This document shows, one piece after another, positions 23,496 to 36,701 of a DNA stretch of 64,000 bases. Location of the stretch: NCBI GenBank assembly GCA_015680685.1, contig MNCI01002152.1:63344-127343 (forward strand). Direction: 5' to 3'. The notes under the pieces were generated by a model, which was not told where the DNA came from, searched no databases, and saw only the letters and a program-made list of their open reading frames with translations. The stretch comes from Gnetum montanum. Taxonomy: Eukaryota > Streptophyta > Gnetopsida > Gnetales > Gnetaceae. Every line of letters begins with the position of its first letter. The stretch's first letter is position 1. Made by a program: the position numbers and the translations under genes.

Positions 23496-24343
23496 TAATG
23501 AATCGTGTTTTACATGAGCCTTGATATCAAGTATTTGATAGCAGGGTGGCTACAATATCAGGTACACAATATCGAGTATTCAATATCGCGGGGTATTCCT
23601 GGGCCTATAAATACAACCCTTGGGCACACAATTCAAGGGGATTTTTTTAGTCAAGTAGCGAAATTCTTGCAATTTGTTCATTCGAGCGTTAGAATATTTT
23701 CCAAGTTCCCGCAGCAAGAGGTCTAACTGTAATTGTATCTTTATTCAAACATTGATGTACCTGAACACACCATTGTGTTGGCAATAAAGACGAGCTCTTT
23801 GATTCATCCTTGCAGCACTTGAGACTTTCTTTCTTTATGCATTTATACATTGTGATTTCATGCAGTTCACATTTAACGCTATTCATTTAGCAATTAATTT
23901 TGATTAATTAAGAAATTAATTAAAATACACAATCACGACCCCTTCGAACATACGTGTGACACTTGGTGGCTTAGAAATGGTTAGTGTTTGACAACCTAGC
24001 AGTGTTTACATGAAGTTCAAGATGTGTCAGAGAAGTGGGGACGGTTACTTGTGTTAGGGTAGATTAGACAATAGTTCACTTAGCATTTAATTACTCTCAC
24101 TTTTATTATTGTTTTAGGTGATCAAATTGATAAAACATAAAATGATAAAAATCTTATGCCTTAGTCACACTTAACCATACACTTGCATTTCACAAGTGAG
24201 ACTGGAAGACAATGAACGAACAACACAAACTCACCATTTAGCTCTAGCATACTTGATAATTAAAGTCTATGGAATTTGACTAGATCTCATGTGAATACCT
24301 ATGATTCATATGGTTGGGTGTAGGGGTACCTCGCTGCTCATCA
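23496..24343 (+). repeat. 5' LTR of element C
   Basis: The end CTCATCA at 24337-24343 matches the D LTR end. The start taatgaatc at 23496 is a mutated form of TGATGAGTC. It aligns with the reverse complement of the D LTR through cctataaatac (TATA box, 23604-23614), the ttattcaaacattg block and the aaccatacacttgcatttcaca block. The start is less certain than the end. Confidence 0.7.
23604..23614 (+). promoter_or_regulatory. TATA box in the element C LTR
   Basis: The sequence cctataaatac lies about 110 bases into the LTR, at the same place as the TATA box of the D LTR (20351-20362, minus strand). Confidence 0.6.
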
Positions 24344-24344
24344 T

Positions 24345-24362
24345 TGGTACTATTGTCGAGGA
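24345..24362 (+). other. Primer-binding site of element C (decayed tRNA-Asp type)
   Basis: TGGTACTATTGTCGAGGA follows the LTR end after one base. It resembles TGGCGCCGTTGCCGGGGA, with changes mostly of the C-to-T or G-to-A kind, and sits where D has TGGCGCC. Confidence 0.65.
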
Positions 24363-24577
24363 CTTTAGTTCTACGTGCGCTATCTAAACTTAGTGAAACT
24401 TAGTAACCTCGTTGTTCAAACCCTAAGGTTAAATCTTATAAAAAATTTATAATTATAACTAAATTAAATCTTAACCACACACTACATATAGATTCACTAA
24501 TATAATATGTCTTCTTTTCATAGGAACCTATCTTCATCCAAGATAGACCAAGTGCTTCAACAATACCAAGTGGTATA

Positions 24578-26347
24578 TGAAACACCACTAATTTTGGCTT
24601 AACACTTTGAAAAAAGAATGACTCAAGCCCTATGGAGATTTCAGGAGGAAAATTTGGCTAAGGCATGGAGCTCAAGGTAGGTTGCTCATGCTATCAAAAA
24701 TAGCTTTCCCCCAACATAATCAACTCCAAACAGCGTCAAAATCAAGTCAAAAGGTGAAGGGCACACTGTGGACATGCTGTGGTCATGCTGCAGGTTGAGT
24801 CCAGCGTGACCAACTCTCAAAGCCTCCAAATCAAGTCAAAACAATTAGATTTTTAGAGGAGCAAATCATCCGTGGGCTCACCATCGACAACCTCTAAACT
24901 TCAACCTCCAGAATCTCCAAATTTTAAGTCAAAAATTACAAGTTTTCACAAGTGTTTGTAGATCACGCTGCAAGTGACACTACAGGTCATGCTATGGTCA
25001 CGCTGCAGCATGAGTGCAACATGACCTGCTAAAAAGGCTCAAGAACAAGACACATCAACCTTAGTTTTCAACCTCAAGATCACACATAGGTAGTAGTTAC
25101 ACTTCAAGAATCAAGCTTCGAAATTCAGAAATTGGTGTCAAAACGTGTCTTTTGCCCCAGTCACACTAAAGGTCATGCTGGGCGTGAATATAGCGTGAGT
25201 GCAGCATATGCATGCTAGACACTAGGACGCTGGACGCTGGCACACACATGCTGAAGACAAACACTAGGCATGAATGTAGCATGAGTATGCTGAAGCTCAA
25301 ATCAACATACATTGAAGCCCACATCCATTCACACTAGAAGCTCTAGCAGAACAGAACCACCTCAAAAGCGACGGAAACATCTGAATTGGCATCCTGCAGT
25401 AGTCAAAGTGGTCAAATCAAAGATCCAGAAGCCTCAAACAAGCTAGAACCAATTTCTTTTTTTGTAAATTAATAGTTTCATTGTAAATCTTCATTGGTGG
25501 GCTTGTTAGGCCCTAACAGTCTAAATTGTATGTACTCCCATGGGCTTGAGTGACCCACGAGTTGTAAAATGCAATGTACCTGGTCAAGAACATAGGTTGC
25601 CCTTGAATGACCAACTCACATACGGCTGTCCATTGGACACGTGTCATGAGATCTACTTTCCTCTCATCTCCCAACAGTTGATTCCATTTTTGAATTCCAA
25701 CCTAAGTTCGGCCCAGCCCTATAAATACCCTAACAATTCACATAAACTAGGGTTGGCAATGGGAGACATTAGCAATTCTGAGAACATACAGCAAACCAAC
25801 GAATCCTTGGGCGCTTGGCACACTTGACTCCTAGCATCCAAGCACTTCTCACATACATCACATCACATCATCACATCATCGTGTCACATCACCCTGGGGC
25901 TAGGCATTTGACCTGCCATCCACACATGCAGCTACACTTTGATCGGTGCACATCTTTTCTAAGAAATACAATTCAGTTCATTTTCCAATCAACCATTATT
26001 TCCATTTACTCTGTTTTATATTTAGTTTACGTTCTATTTACATTTTTTTTATATTCTATTTATGATCCTATTTACATTCCATTTGCAATACATTGCATAT
26101 ATTTTTGTTTACATTTTATGTGCACTATTCACGTTTTAAGACATCAGTTACAATAAGCTTAGCGCAAGCCATAGTTTACGCTTGGGGAAGTCCTTGGTTG
26201 ATTTGCGTGCAAACCATCCAAGGCACTCTACCTTCATTCCCTTTTCCAGCTTGCCCTCAAGTGAAGGCAGGGTCCGTTGTGCCTGCCCGACGATTTTTCG
26301 GTGTCTATTTCCCTTCCAACCTTACATTGACGATTTAGGTCAGTATA
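24578..26347 (+). repeat. 5' LTR of element A
   Basis: Starts TGAAACACCACTAATTTTGG, the same as the right LTR at 59512. It ends cagtata where the right LTR ends cagtaca, so the original CA end has mutated here. A TATA box (ctataaatacc) lies at 25720-25730. The U3 part (about 24760-25290) carries many gtcatgctg / agcgtgacc motifs. A short cacatcat repeat lies at 25855-25893. Confidence 0.9.
25720..25730 (+). promoter_or_regulatory. TATA box in the element A 5' LTR
   Basis: ctataaatacc, matched at 60602-60612 in the right LTR. It would place the sense transcription start near 25750. Confidence 0.6.
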
Positions 26348-26353
26348 GTAAAT

Positions 26354-26372
26354 TGGCACTAGAAGGAGGGCC
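26354..26372 (+). other. Primer-binding site of element A
   Basis: TGGCACTAGAAGGAGGGCC lies six bases after the LTR end. A leading TGG is needed to pair with a tRNA CCA end. I recall similar GCTAGAAGGA sites in plant Tat-type elements, but I cannot name the tRNA from the sequence alone. Confidence 0.6.
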
Positions 26373-26394
26373 AACTTCGTTGTTGTTGTCTATG

Positions 26395-26684
26395 AAAATT
26401 TTGATCACGCTACCTATCAAAACTTTTTCATCTTGTCCCTGTGAGTCTCCCTGTCGCAGTTGCTCACATTAGAACTTGCTCCCTATTGGTCACGCTGCAG
26501 CTCGCTCACTGTGGTCATGTTGTAGTTTGGTCATAGTTTGGTCATGTTGTGGTTTGTTCATGCTATGGTCTAGTCACGCTGTGGTTTGGTCATGTTGGTC
26601 ATGCACACTGCAGTTTGGGTCATGCTGGTCATGTTGTAGTTGCTTGCAATTCAACTCATCTAGCCCAGTCTGCTCATGTTCATC
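26395..26684 (+). repeat. Leader of element A with ggtcatgctg-type repeats
   Basis: Between the primer-binding site and the gag ATG the leader repeats ggtca(c/t)g(c/t)tg many times (ggtcacgctgcagctc, tggtcatgttg and others, about 26488-26640). Open frames here are Cys/Trp-rich only because of the repeat. The leader of B has its own repeat at the same place. Confidence 0.6.
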
Positions 26685-29600
26685 ATGGAATCCTCCCAAA
26701 TTAACCCAATAACACTACCAATCTTTGACTTTGGGGCTGAAACTTCAAACCCTGTGACTGCTACGGAATCCATAACCATCATTGAACAGATAAATCCCTA
26801 AGGCCCTACACGCCAGTCACTAAGGCTACAGGGCAAAGGACCTACTTACGTAACTCTTACACCGAAGAGTATAACTTCATCTGTGTCAAAATCCAAGCCA
26901 ACCTACCTATTGACCATATAGAGAGGGAAGCGAAGTGAGAATATGAATTTATCCACAACAGAGGATGTGAGTTCATCCCTTCAGAATTCGACATAATCTT
27001 GCTATTTGAAAACCATCATAAACTCATACCCTAGCTTCTTATGGCTAGAAGTCAAGCCTTATAGCTACCGCCAATAGAGCCTCAAGATGAGGAAGATGAT
27101 TTTGTAGCCCAATCTAAACATGGAGATTCCTACCACACTATCAGTCCCCATGCCTATACAAACCCATTATTCTACCCTTTTCTAGAATAAGTTGTGCTCC
27201 CCCCTTTATTCGCAAACACTCGAGCACCAATTTCCTAACAAGAGGTACTTGCTTCCATTCCTATCTTCTCTGTGCTCAATAATGTTTACTCTAATGCATC
27301 CACTTCCATTGTACCCCTGCAAGTACAATCCCAACAACTCCCTCCCCAAACTAACGTAGGGTCAATCTTTCGACCCCAAGTAATTGGGATGCCATCGATC
27401 ATACCAGNTAATCTTTCGACCCCAAGTAATTGGGATGCCATCGATCATACCAGCTTCCACATCCACCCATTACATACCTCAGGTGCATATCCACGGAGCA
27501 CCATTGATTGCTCCAACCCAACATATTCAGGGTGTTACTTCATAACCTATGGCTGGGCAGTGGGTTCCACTAGCTATAGTCTCAGTCCTGAATACTATCC
27601 CACCGCAACAAACACCAACCCAACAATCTCTCTTTCCACAAATAACACAACAATTGAACCATTATCATCCACAATCCGCTCAATCCATTGGTTTGCCCAC
27701 CATCCAAGAATGGGAAAACACACAAAAAATGATGCACTCATNCACCATCCAAGAATGGGAAAACACACAAAAAATGATGCACTCATTGGCAAAAGAATTC
27801 AAACACCTTAAAACTGTGAACACTGAGGAAGTCAAGGTACTAGATTTCTATCAAGATGATCCGATTGACCCCTCAGTTCCACCCTTAACCTTGCCAAAAG
27901 GAGTCTCATTACCCCAGCTGACCAAGTACAATGGAGAGGGAGACCCAAATGCCCACCTAGTGATGTTTCAAACAAAAATTATTTTACTTTAGGCATGGCC
28001 CCATGTAATTTTGTATGTGTTTGCTATGTCCTTAACTGGAAAATCCTTAGACTAGTATTGAGCTTTACCTCATAGCTCCATATCTTCCTTAGAGGATGTT
28101 TTGCACTAGTTTGTCACCCGTTTCAAGTACAATCTAAAACCTGAAGCCACGTTAGATAGCTTGATCCAAATTAAACAAGTGCTGTTTGAGCCAACACAGA
28201 AATTTATCCAAAGGTGGACTGCAGCCTTGAATGAACTTCACAAACCCATCCCTGAAACATATATGCTTACCATCCTTAAGGCAGCTATGAATGACTTTAT
28301 TATGTCAAAACTTTACTAGCTGAAAGCTCGCATGTTGAGCTAAGCATTCGTTCAAATCAAAGACATAGAAGAGGCAGCACAAACAAGTAATGACCAGACT
28401 TATTCAACCTTTAGGAGCCAACATACGAGGAAAAATAAATCCAAAATAACAGTAGCAGCAGTGGCTGAAACAACCCGACCTAGTCATCCAAGACAAAAAG
28501 GAAAACAACCTGCTGTCCCAAATAGCTATGAAATAACCACACCCACTCCTACACTCAAAATTTCTTCAAATAGAAACAACAACATAGGTCATGCCCATAC
28601 CTTCGAAAGAAAATACCCCACTCAATACATACCATTGCCCATTAAGCCTTCACAATTTCTTGATCAACTTCTAAAGGTCGGGCTAATCCAACACAAACAA
28701 ATGTCTCCTGCGGCCTCTCAAAGACACGATCGATTTCGTGAATTGGCCAAAAATCCAGCCTTAGCAACAGCCAACGAACCCCCCATTCCAAAAGGCTTTA
28801 GGTTGGATAGCTTTTTTGAATATCACCAATGGTCTGGTCATGGGACTGATTACTACTTTACGTTGAAACAATATATACAATGCATTATTGATAGGGGTGA
28901 AGTAGTATTCGATGAGGCAAACCCAATAAGACCCCAAAACCAATCCATGGGGGTCTACAAGGATCCTCTCAATACCAATGATGCACCATATGTGATTAAT
29001 ACTATCCATATGGAAGACATAAAAGACATTCCATGAAAAAATTTTATGATTCACAGGCCATCAGAAAACACACCTACCCCAACATATCCTCAAACCCCTT
29101 TCATCATGTACACATCCCCCACACCACTGAGACCATTCTTTATCCGAGTACCTCCTTCTGTTGCAGCCACAACCACACCATCTAAAAACCGACCCATACC
29201 CTTTGTGATCCAAGTGCCAAAACACCCTGATACACAACCTCTGCAACCTCTGCGAGCACATCTTGTCGATAGACTAACAAGAGAATGTTTGAAAAGAGAA
29301 AACCATCGATACAAATTGAGACCACCAAAGCCAACACTGCTAAATGTTGTTCCCATGGTTCCGCCCATTAATGAGCCTAGTACGAGTCATCAAAATGAGG
29401 ATAATGTCACGAGTCATGTCCCAAACCCAACATCTTCAGTAAAAAACCCCCCACGGGATATACGAATGCTAGGTCAAATGGACCAAATCTCTATAGACAA
29501 GGGTGCCCCAAATGGTAAACACCTAGCGAATGCATTGACCCAGGTCACACAAGCTTTGAAACAAAAGAGTACTTCTTTAAGCCTGTATGATCTAGTAATG

Positions 29601-30470
29601 ACTTCGCCAGTACATCGAGAAGCTCTCGTGCATATGTTAACTTCGGTCCATGTTAGTGAGGACCTTCCTGCAGATGAACCATCCATTCATGCAGTATTGT
29701 CCACAAAATCTTAGGGATCATAGACTACATCCCTAGAGTTTCATGTTAAGGACATTAAGCTAGATGAGAAAACAGGAGAAGTTACCGCAACCCCTAAGTT
29801 CATAACAATACAGGTTAATTATTTCAAGATACGTAGGGTGCATGTCAATGATGGTGCGGCAACCAATGTAATACACTTTTTCATCATCGAAAAACTAGGA
29901 CTTACCGAACAAATATAGCCCATGACAACTTCTTTCCTAAAATCCTTCAATGATTCTTGTGTTGGAGTGAAAGGTATGGTTACCTTGGATTTCATAGCTG
30001 GGGACCAATTCCCCACATCAGCTGAATTCATAGTAGTTAATGAAATGCCAGGATTTAATCTGATCCTAGGATGTCCCTAGCTAGCTCAACTTAAAGTTGT
30101 ATCCTCCCCAATCCATCAGGAGATCCACCTACCTTACGAGGGTGGTGAGATCATCATATATGGGGATGCAATAGTATCGCCTACTTCCTCACACCCTAGA
30201 GTAGATCGAAAGTCAAAAATTGAGTTTGTCAAGCCTAAGAAAGAAACCATGAGCATACTTCAAAACATAAATCCAACATTAACTCCCAATCCTACTGAAA
30301 CTAAAGTAACACTAGACAATACAAACATAGGTGTCATCCCTACTGATGTCTCTTGGTCAGAATTACCCTTTGATATCATCGATGAAGGAGAAGGTAAGTA
30401 CAAAATCTTACCCGCATGCTCAAACCCACATGTTAAACTACAAAGGATCAAGAAGCAACTTAATAAATAG
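26685..30470 (+). pseudogene. Gag-protease of element A
   Basis: One frame runs from ATG 26685 to TAG 30468-30470, broken by in-frame stops and two single-N joins (27408, 27742). Alignment with B gives these parts: a variable N-terminus; a capsid-like segment near 27850-28200 (PPLTLPKGVSLPQLTKYNGE); a knuckle-like YHQWSGHGTDYYF at about 28820-28860; proline-rich repeats (FVIQVPKH); then the protease with NDGAATN near 29847 and GFNLILG near 30053. Both Cys of the CDYH-x-GH-x-C knuckle in B are changed here. The conserved tail (SELPFDIIDEG to IKKQLNK) matches the tail of B. Stops include CAG-to-TAG at 27990-27992 and a TAG at 28107-28109 shared with B. Confidence 0.85.
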
Positions 30471-30482
30471 AACTAACTAACG

Positions 30483-31036
30483 AAATATCCAGTATGACAT
30501 TAAACTACCAAATGTCTGAAATGATGTTAAACTACGAATGTCCAAAATGACGTTAAACTATGAAATGTCCGAAATGACGTTAAACTACCACATGTCCAAA
30601 ATGACGTTAAACTACCAACAAACATACGCAATGACTTTAAACTAGCCATGATCAGAAATGACCAGTTCCATTTAAAACTTTCTGAAAATGTTACTACCTT
30701 TGGCCCACCATGGCATAAAACTGGTAATCCTTCTTTCTTTAACAACAAATGCAATAGTCCATCATGACTTTAAACTGATGTACCTAGCCCGAAATGGCTT
30801 TAAACTAGAGCCAACAAGTTACAAATTCATGAACTCCTATCATTTTACATTGAATTTTCGTTTACAAGTTACAAGTTACAATTTAGATTCATGCACAGTC
30901 ATTGCCTTCCTTTTCAAATATTTACCTTACGTTTCTCTTTACATCTTAGAAATTTATGCTATTTTAGTTGCACGCACATGTTCACAATATACTCGAGAAA
31001 ACAAAAGAAAACAATGAAAAACATGAAAAATAACAA
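30483..31036 (+). repeat. TTAAACT-type repeat block after gag-protease of element A
   Basis: Units such as atgacgttaaactac follow one another at about 20-38 base steps from 30490 to 30810 (ccgaaatgacgttaaacta, atggctttaaactag). No open frame of note occurs. A (TA)n run follows. B has the same kind of block at 45140-45480. Confidence 0.7.
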
Positions 31037-31060
31037 ATATATATATATATATATATATAC
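31037..31060. repeat. (TA)n microsatellite
   Basis: Uninterrupted alternating AT from about 31037 to 31060. It has no counterpart at the same place in B. Confidence 0.9.
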
Positions 31061-31210
31061 ATGGAACAGCAAAGTAACGAAAGAAAGCAACCATTATATA
31101 CCACAATTAAATCCAAGACGTTACATCAGTCTTTATACATTCTTTCAAATCCAAAAATCTAAAAAAACTTAATGGCTTAAGCCTGATTAATGCAAAGCTC
31201 ATGGATGGGG

Positions 31211-34200
31211 CTAATTCCCAAGATCCTCTTCATCATCTGCTCCTACTCCACTAGGGCCAACTCCATCATTAACATGCCCCTACAAACAGAAAATAGAAAA
31301 CAAAACAAAATAGGTAAGGGTAATAAAGCAAATCATAAATACAAAAATCAAAAAAATAGTAACACTAACAATGAAAACAATAAAACTATACAAAAATAAA
31401 TGTCACAATAAAACACTCACAAGTGGGGAAGGCCCTAAGTTGGTCTCCAAATGCTGCAGAATCTCCTTCTCAGGCACATTTGCTAAATCCTCCTCCAAGC
31501 CAAGATCAATGCCAGCAAGTGCTTTACCTTTGTCCACCAGGGTCCAAGTAGGATGCTCAAGAGAAAACACACCTGTCGTAGTCTCCCCAGAGGTGGTGGT
31601 AATCATTCTCTTCGGAGATCCCTCCACCTCGGTGCACTCTACAAACCTATCATAAGAAGGCCGCAAACCGAACCCATCGATGAACATCTCTGCTTGGTGA
31701 CGTTCAACTAACTCTTCCTTCAACCATTTCTTGTACTGATGCTTGTGGTCCTTTTGGTCTTGGCCCCACTTTTGTACTTTGGTAGCAAAGGATTTTCAAT
31801 CTTGACACTTCCTATTCAATAAACCTATCTGTGCTCTTTGTTCTGCTAAGTCCCTTGTAGCCTACATCTTACTGTTTAAAATCGTCCAATAGTGTGCGTT
31901 GGTGATTTCGGATGAGCGCCATGTGCTATCACTAGACAACCTAGCAGTAGCAAAGTCATAACGGGATTGGAGATCCATTTTCTCCTCTCTCTCTTTTGCT
32001 AGTGTCTCCTTCAGTGTGTGAACCTCATCCCATAAATGCTCAGTCAAACGCCTTAAGGTCTAAACTATCTTAGCATTCTGTACAATGCAGGTTGAAACCA
32101 CATCATAAATCTTTCTTGGGACTTGCTCAATATCCCCTGGTAACTTAGGGAAAGCATCAATGTGGGTATCTTCAGAAGGATCCCATTGGATTTTGATGCC
32201 TATAGGTGCACACATATAAATTAGGTATGATCGAAAATAAACATAAAGAAACACGGTAAAACTATACACTTAGCATGACATGTAATGTACACACACCTAG
32301 CTCAAGATGAGCTTCTTGTAAGCCGGTGACCACCTCATTAAAAATGCCCATAACAAAATCCATTTTGCTAGGCACCTCAAGCCATGGCCTCAACAGGTCA
32401 GTTGATGCAAGATGAGTAGGGGAGGTTTTTTCAATTGGAACCTATGATCCTGATGCCGCTTCTCGGGACATAGGTGCATCAGGAATTTCAACATCTACTC
32501 CAAAATAGTCAAAATAATAAAAAAACATATAAAAAATCAAAAGACACATAATATAGATTGAGCTAAAGAGAAACATACCAAAAAGACCTTCGCTGTCTAG
32601 CCTGGGTGGATCACCAAGTTGCAAAGACTTGTCAAAGAAACCATCAAGGACATCCCTTTCATCACTTGAATTCCTAAGTGCATCCAAGGCCTTCACAAGC
32701 TTTGTTTCCACATTGCTTGTTCCCTCCTCCTCTTGTACGGCAAGAATTTCTCCTTCGATTACTTCTTCCTTTTCTTTTCCTTCCTCCATAGGTATCAGAG
32801 CCATGACCTCTCTCTCCTTCTCCAAAATTTCCTCTGAAATAACATAACTTTAAAGTTAGTTTTATATAGCTCATAGGTACACCCAATAAAAAGAAAATAT
32901 GGAACAATAAAAACAAACCACTTACCCTCCATTGGCAGTATAAACTGAATCTTCTTTACCCTTGGGGGTCTCACATCTGGGGCAGATTCCTTTACACGTT
33001 CCTTCCTTTTCACCTTTGCCTTGGACTTTCCAACAGTCTCACTAATTAAGCATTCAACCCTCTTAATAGATGTGCATAGCCTGGGTGGTTCCAATCCCAA
33101 GCTATCATGGGAATGATGAGAACGGCTGGCCATACCTCTACTAGTAACCGATACAGACTCCTCAATGTCTTCCAGAGGTCCTAGGATCTAGTGGTGCTAT
33201 ATAAGTGGTGAACCCAAGGTCAGGATAATTGCAAACGGTCTCTCAAAATGTAGTGGTTATCCTCATGAACTACTATGAATTTAGTGAACCTGTGCAGGTA
33301 TCCCGCAAAGAAAGCAAAGGTGAAGTCGGATTTTGCATGGATGCTTGAACGTAACCTGATAATTTTCCCACGAAGGCCAGATCCTAAAAATTGTGCCCAA
33401 TTGTATTGCATGCCTGTCTCCAAAACTACACGCATCACACACATAGACTCAATCCCAAGGTTTCTCTCTTGAGAAAGAGATTTGGGGAACGCCCGTGCCC
33501 GAAAGAGAGCATACAAGAAGTTCACTTCCATAAATCAAGTATCCTCTAGCATGGAAAATCCCTTAGGACCCTTAGACAAACCTAACCACTGCTCAAGCTC
33601 CCTTATGACCTGTCTATCCTTAGTTGCTTTTTCCAAGGCTACCATGGAACCATTCATGGGAATGCCAAAAATATCAGGAAGAATCTCAGTGGTTAGGTGG
33701 AATGATACCCTTACTCCCCAAACCCGTGTGGTAAAATGAGAAGCATCACCACTGAAAGAGTCAAGAAACGTAACCATCTCAGTAGTCGGAATGCTAGGAG
33801 TCAAGGCTATAAATAGGTCCATCAAACCGGCCCGGGTGAGGTGACCAATAAACAAATCAGAAGCTCGCTTCTGTAACCAATTTTGTGATTGCTCTACCTC
33901 CCCATACTTTCTAAAAAGCGTAGCCTTAGTACGCCCTGTAGTAATAGTAACTTCTTCGGGTGGGATGACTGTTGTAAAAGAAAAACATAGAGTGAAAAGT
34001 TAGAAAAGGAATGTGACACATAATGATACAACAAAAAAGGAAAATGGAGTCTAAGGTGTGGTCACTTACCATCTGTGACTAGTGAAGGCAAGGTGGGCGA
34101 AAGATCAATCCTTTGAGGAAGAATTGACCCATTAGGAGACCAATCCTTATGTAACCAACCGCGATCCTGGCAATGCTCAAAGGCTCTTGAAAATTGCTTA

Positions 34201-36701
34201 TGGGAGTCAACAAGGGACATCTTTGTCTGGTCTAACACTGCAACACAAAGAATGGGGCCCGCCATAAATGTCTCTAGTGTTGTGCGCATTAAAGCAAGTC
34301 CACCATCATCATCGTGCATCCCATGTTCATCAAAACGGGGCCTACATAGGAAAATAACATTCACATTTAAATGATGACATAAAATTAAAAAGAAATCATA
34401 AGTTAAAGTAAGAAACAAAGAAGCATACCAGTCCACTTTATATACTGTCCCAAGTGGATTCTAAAATAAAGTATGCACACATAGGGCTAAGAAAAGTGTG
34501 TTGCTGCTATTGTAATGACTACAGGAAGGCAACTCCCACACACAAGTTAAAGGATGAGTGGATCTAGGACCCTCAGCAAGGCCTCCCTCAACTCTAAAAA
34601 GTCCTTCATCGATATCAGTGATAAAGGCTAGCATGTCTTATGAAGACCCGGGCAACACGGTCTGAATAATATCACGAGCCATCTGTTCATTTAGATGAGA
34701 CCATATGACAACACTGAAATTTTGCAGTATAAATGACAAGAATGAACTAGTGGCAGGATGGAACCATATTACATCGGGCCCAATTTGCATGTCATAGGGA
34801 GGTGTGTCTGGCCCAAGGGGCCAAACCAAGCAAGTACCCCAACGAGCTCAATAATGAGGAGAGAAGATTTAGGTCCCCTGCACATAACTAAAACATTGGA
34901 TAAGTGAAAAATCTAAGAACTAACAATAGATCAACATCACATAAAACCAAAAAATCACATAAACAAATATCGCACCCCATGAGACAAGCACACTAACATC
35001 TATTTAGTGTAATCTAACACTTACTAGGGCACATTAAAATTGGTTTCAAAGAAAATCCATGTTTAAATCATTAATCCCAGAGAAACAATAAACATTATAA
35101 ACAATATAAAATTTAGGAATCGTTGAACATCTTGGAAAATTACTTCTCAAAGTAAAGGAGACTTGACACTCACACCACAACCTCTCAAAGGCAACTTACA
35201 TTAGAAGGTTATTCCAACAAAGTCACACAATCCTCCCTTGACACTCATGCTAGGTGGTTACAATATAGCGGCCAATGGAGAAATAGCAAAGGAAATAGGC
35301 CTCCTCCAAATGAGTCATCCTACACCAAGTCACGTTGGGCCTTCCCACCCTACCAGCAGCTTACACTGGGTCTTTGTCCCTAAAACTCACACTGGGCTTT
35401 CCCACATTCTAGCTCACACTGGAACTCCTACTTGTTCTAAAAACCTACCCATGTTTGCATTGGCCATGTCCTCCTGGAAAAGCCCAGGGACTGAAGTCCA
35501 AAATTCACAAGTCACGCTATCTTAGGGGAAAAAACTAAAAATTCATGGTCATGCTATCTTGGGGAAAAAACTGAAAATTCATGGTCACGCTGTCTCAGGG
35601 CAAAAAATTGAAAATTCATGGTCATGCTATCTTAGGGAAGAAAACTGAAAATTCATGGTCATGCTACCTAGGGACTAAAATCTAAAAATCGAAAGTCATG
35701 CTGGCCCTGCAAGCAATCCACTAATAGGTCACACTAGGCATTCCCACTAAAAATAGCTCTAAGTACTTATGTTGTACTTGTATATCATCACATGACCTCA
35801 CCGCCCAGGACTCCCACCAACAAAGTCACACTGACCAATGCTTGTCCTCCAAACATCCAAGAAATTTCACATGTCATGCTACCCTAGAGGGCTGGAAAAC
35901 TCATTTGTCACGCTACCCTGGAGGGCTGAAAATTTTATATGTCACACTACCCTACCTCCAAAATCAAAAATTATGCAGTCACGCTGAAAAACTTGCAGCT
36001 CATGCTGAAAGTAAGACACTCACACCCCAACAAATCGAAAATTCATAGTCATACTAGCCATTCTTGCCCCTTTCAAAAAATTAAAAATTCTTGGTAGTCA
36101 CATTGTCCACCAAAACTAAAAATTTTGCCCAAAATTCTAAGTCACGCTATTTTGAAAAATCAAAATCAAAAGGTAGAACAAAGAAATCCTGAATTCACAT
36201 TGGTCTTCCCCCAAATAGTCACACCTAGAAAACCTCAAAAGCCCAAATTCACATCTCACATTGCCCTACCCCAGAGCCCCTCATTTGCAGCTTATGCTAC
36301 CCAAGACACTGGCAGCCATGATAATGATTAACACCAAAGCTTCCCAACAATGCAACTCACGCTGTAGTCGAATGAAAAATTGGCATTCCCTACATTCGCG
36401 GTAACTCTCCCCACGGCTTAGAAATGCCAAGCAACCCAAAACATCATAAAATCCCAAAAATTCGAGAAAATACTGAGAAAAAAATCCCAAGCATAAATTC
36501 TCACCCTAGGTAATGTTACTTGTAGAAATACTAGAGAAAAAATTGGGGGCAAAAAATTTACCTATGCAAGGCCTTCTTCCACGTCAGAATCCTAACTTGG
36601 GGAAGATGTTGGAGGAGCTCTTCACTCTCCTCCATGAATGCTAGAGCTGCCTGCTTCCTTCCCTTGCCCCTAGTTTCCTTCCCCTTGCCCTTTTCTTTCA
36701 T
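31211..36701 (-). pseudogene. Antisense eight-exon gene of element A (decayed copy)
   Basis: Minus-strand exons: 36701-36562, 34877-34429, 34341-34070, 33968-32926, 32833-32579, 32494-32297, 32199-31421, 31279-31211. All seven introns have GT...AG ends (for example gtaagt...caacag at 34069-33969). Sizes and phases match the B gene (50037-45724). Exon 1 is a Lys-rich start (MKEKGKGKETRGKG). Exons 2-3 resemble an FCP1/NLI-interacting-factor HAD domain (IIELVGVLAWFG, FILQNFSVVIWS, NTLFLALCVHTLF). Exon 4 holds TTGRTKATLF and FHLTTEILPDIFGIPMNG. Exon 7 begins GIKIQWDPSED and is partly coiled coil. The end is GPSGVGADDEEDLGN. Decay seen: a one-base loss in exon 2, a frameshift in exon 4 near 33185, and a stop in exon 6. 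Confidence 0.8.
34878..36561 (-). promoter_or_regulatory. Intron 1 of the element A antisense gene with gtcacgct repeats
   Basis: This 1.7 kb intron holds a run of related units: attcatggtcatgctatctt, then a gggaaaaaactgaa spacer, repeated about every 50 bases at 35490-35660. Many further cacgct / catgct copies reach to about 36370. Intron 1 of B holds GCGTATACGC repeats at the same place. A role in regulation is inference from position. Confidence 0.55.

Noticed and set aside
26476-26712. Cys/Trp-rich open frame that resembles a secreted cysteine-rich peptide
   Set aside because: Produced by the ggtcatgctgtggtt repeat. No signal peptide fits, and it overlaps the gag start.
31211-36701. Antisense gene as a host gene that trapped the elements or was hit by them
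   Set aside because: The same exons lie at the same place in both A and B, each bounded by its own LTRs and target-site duplication.
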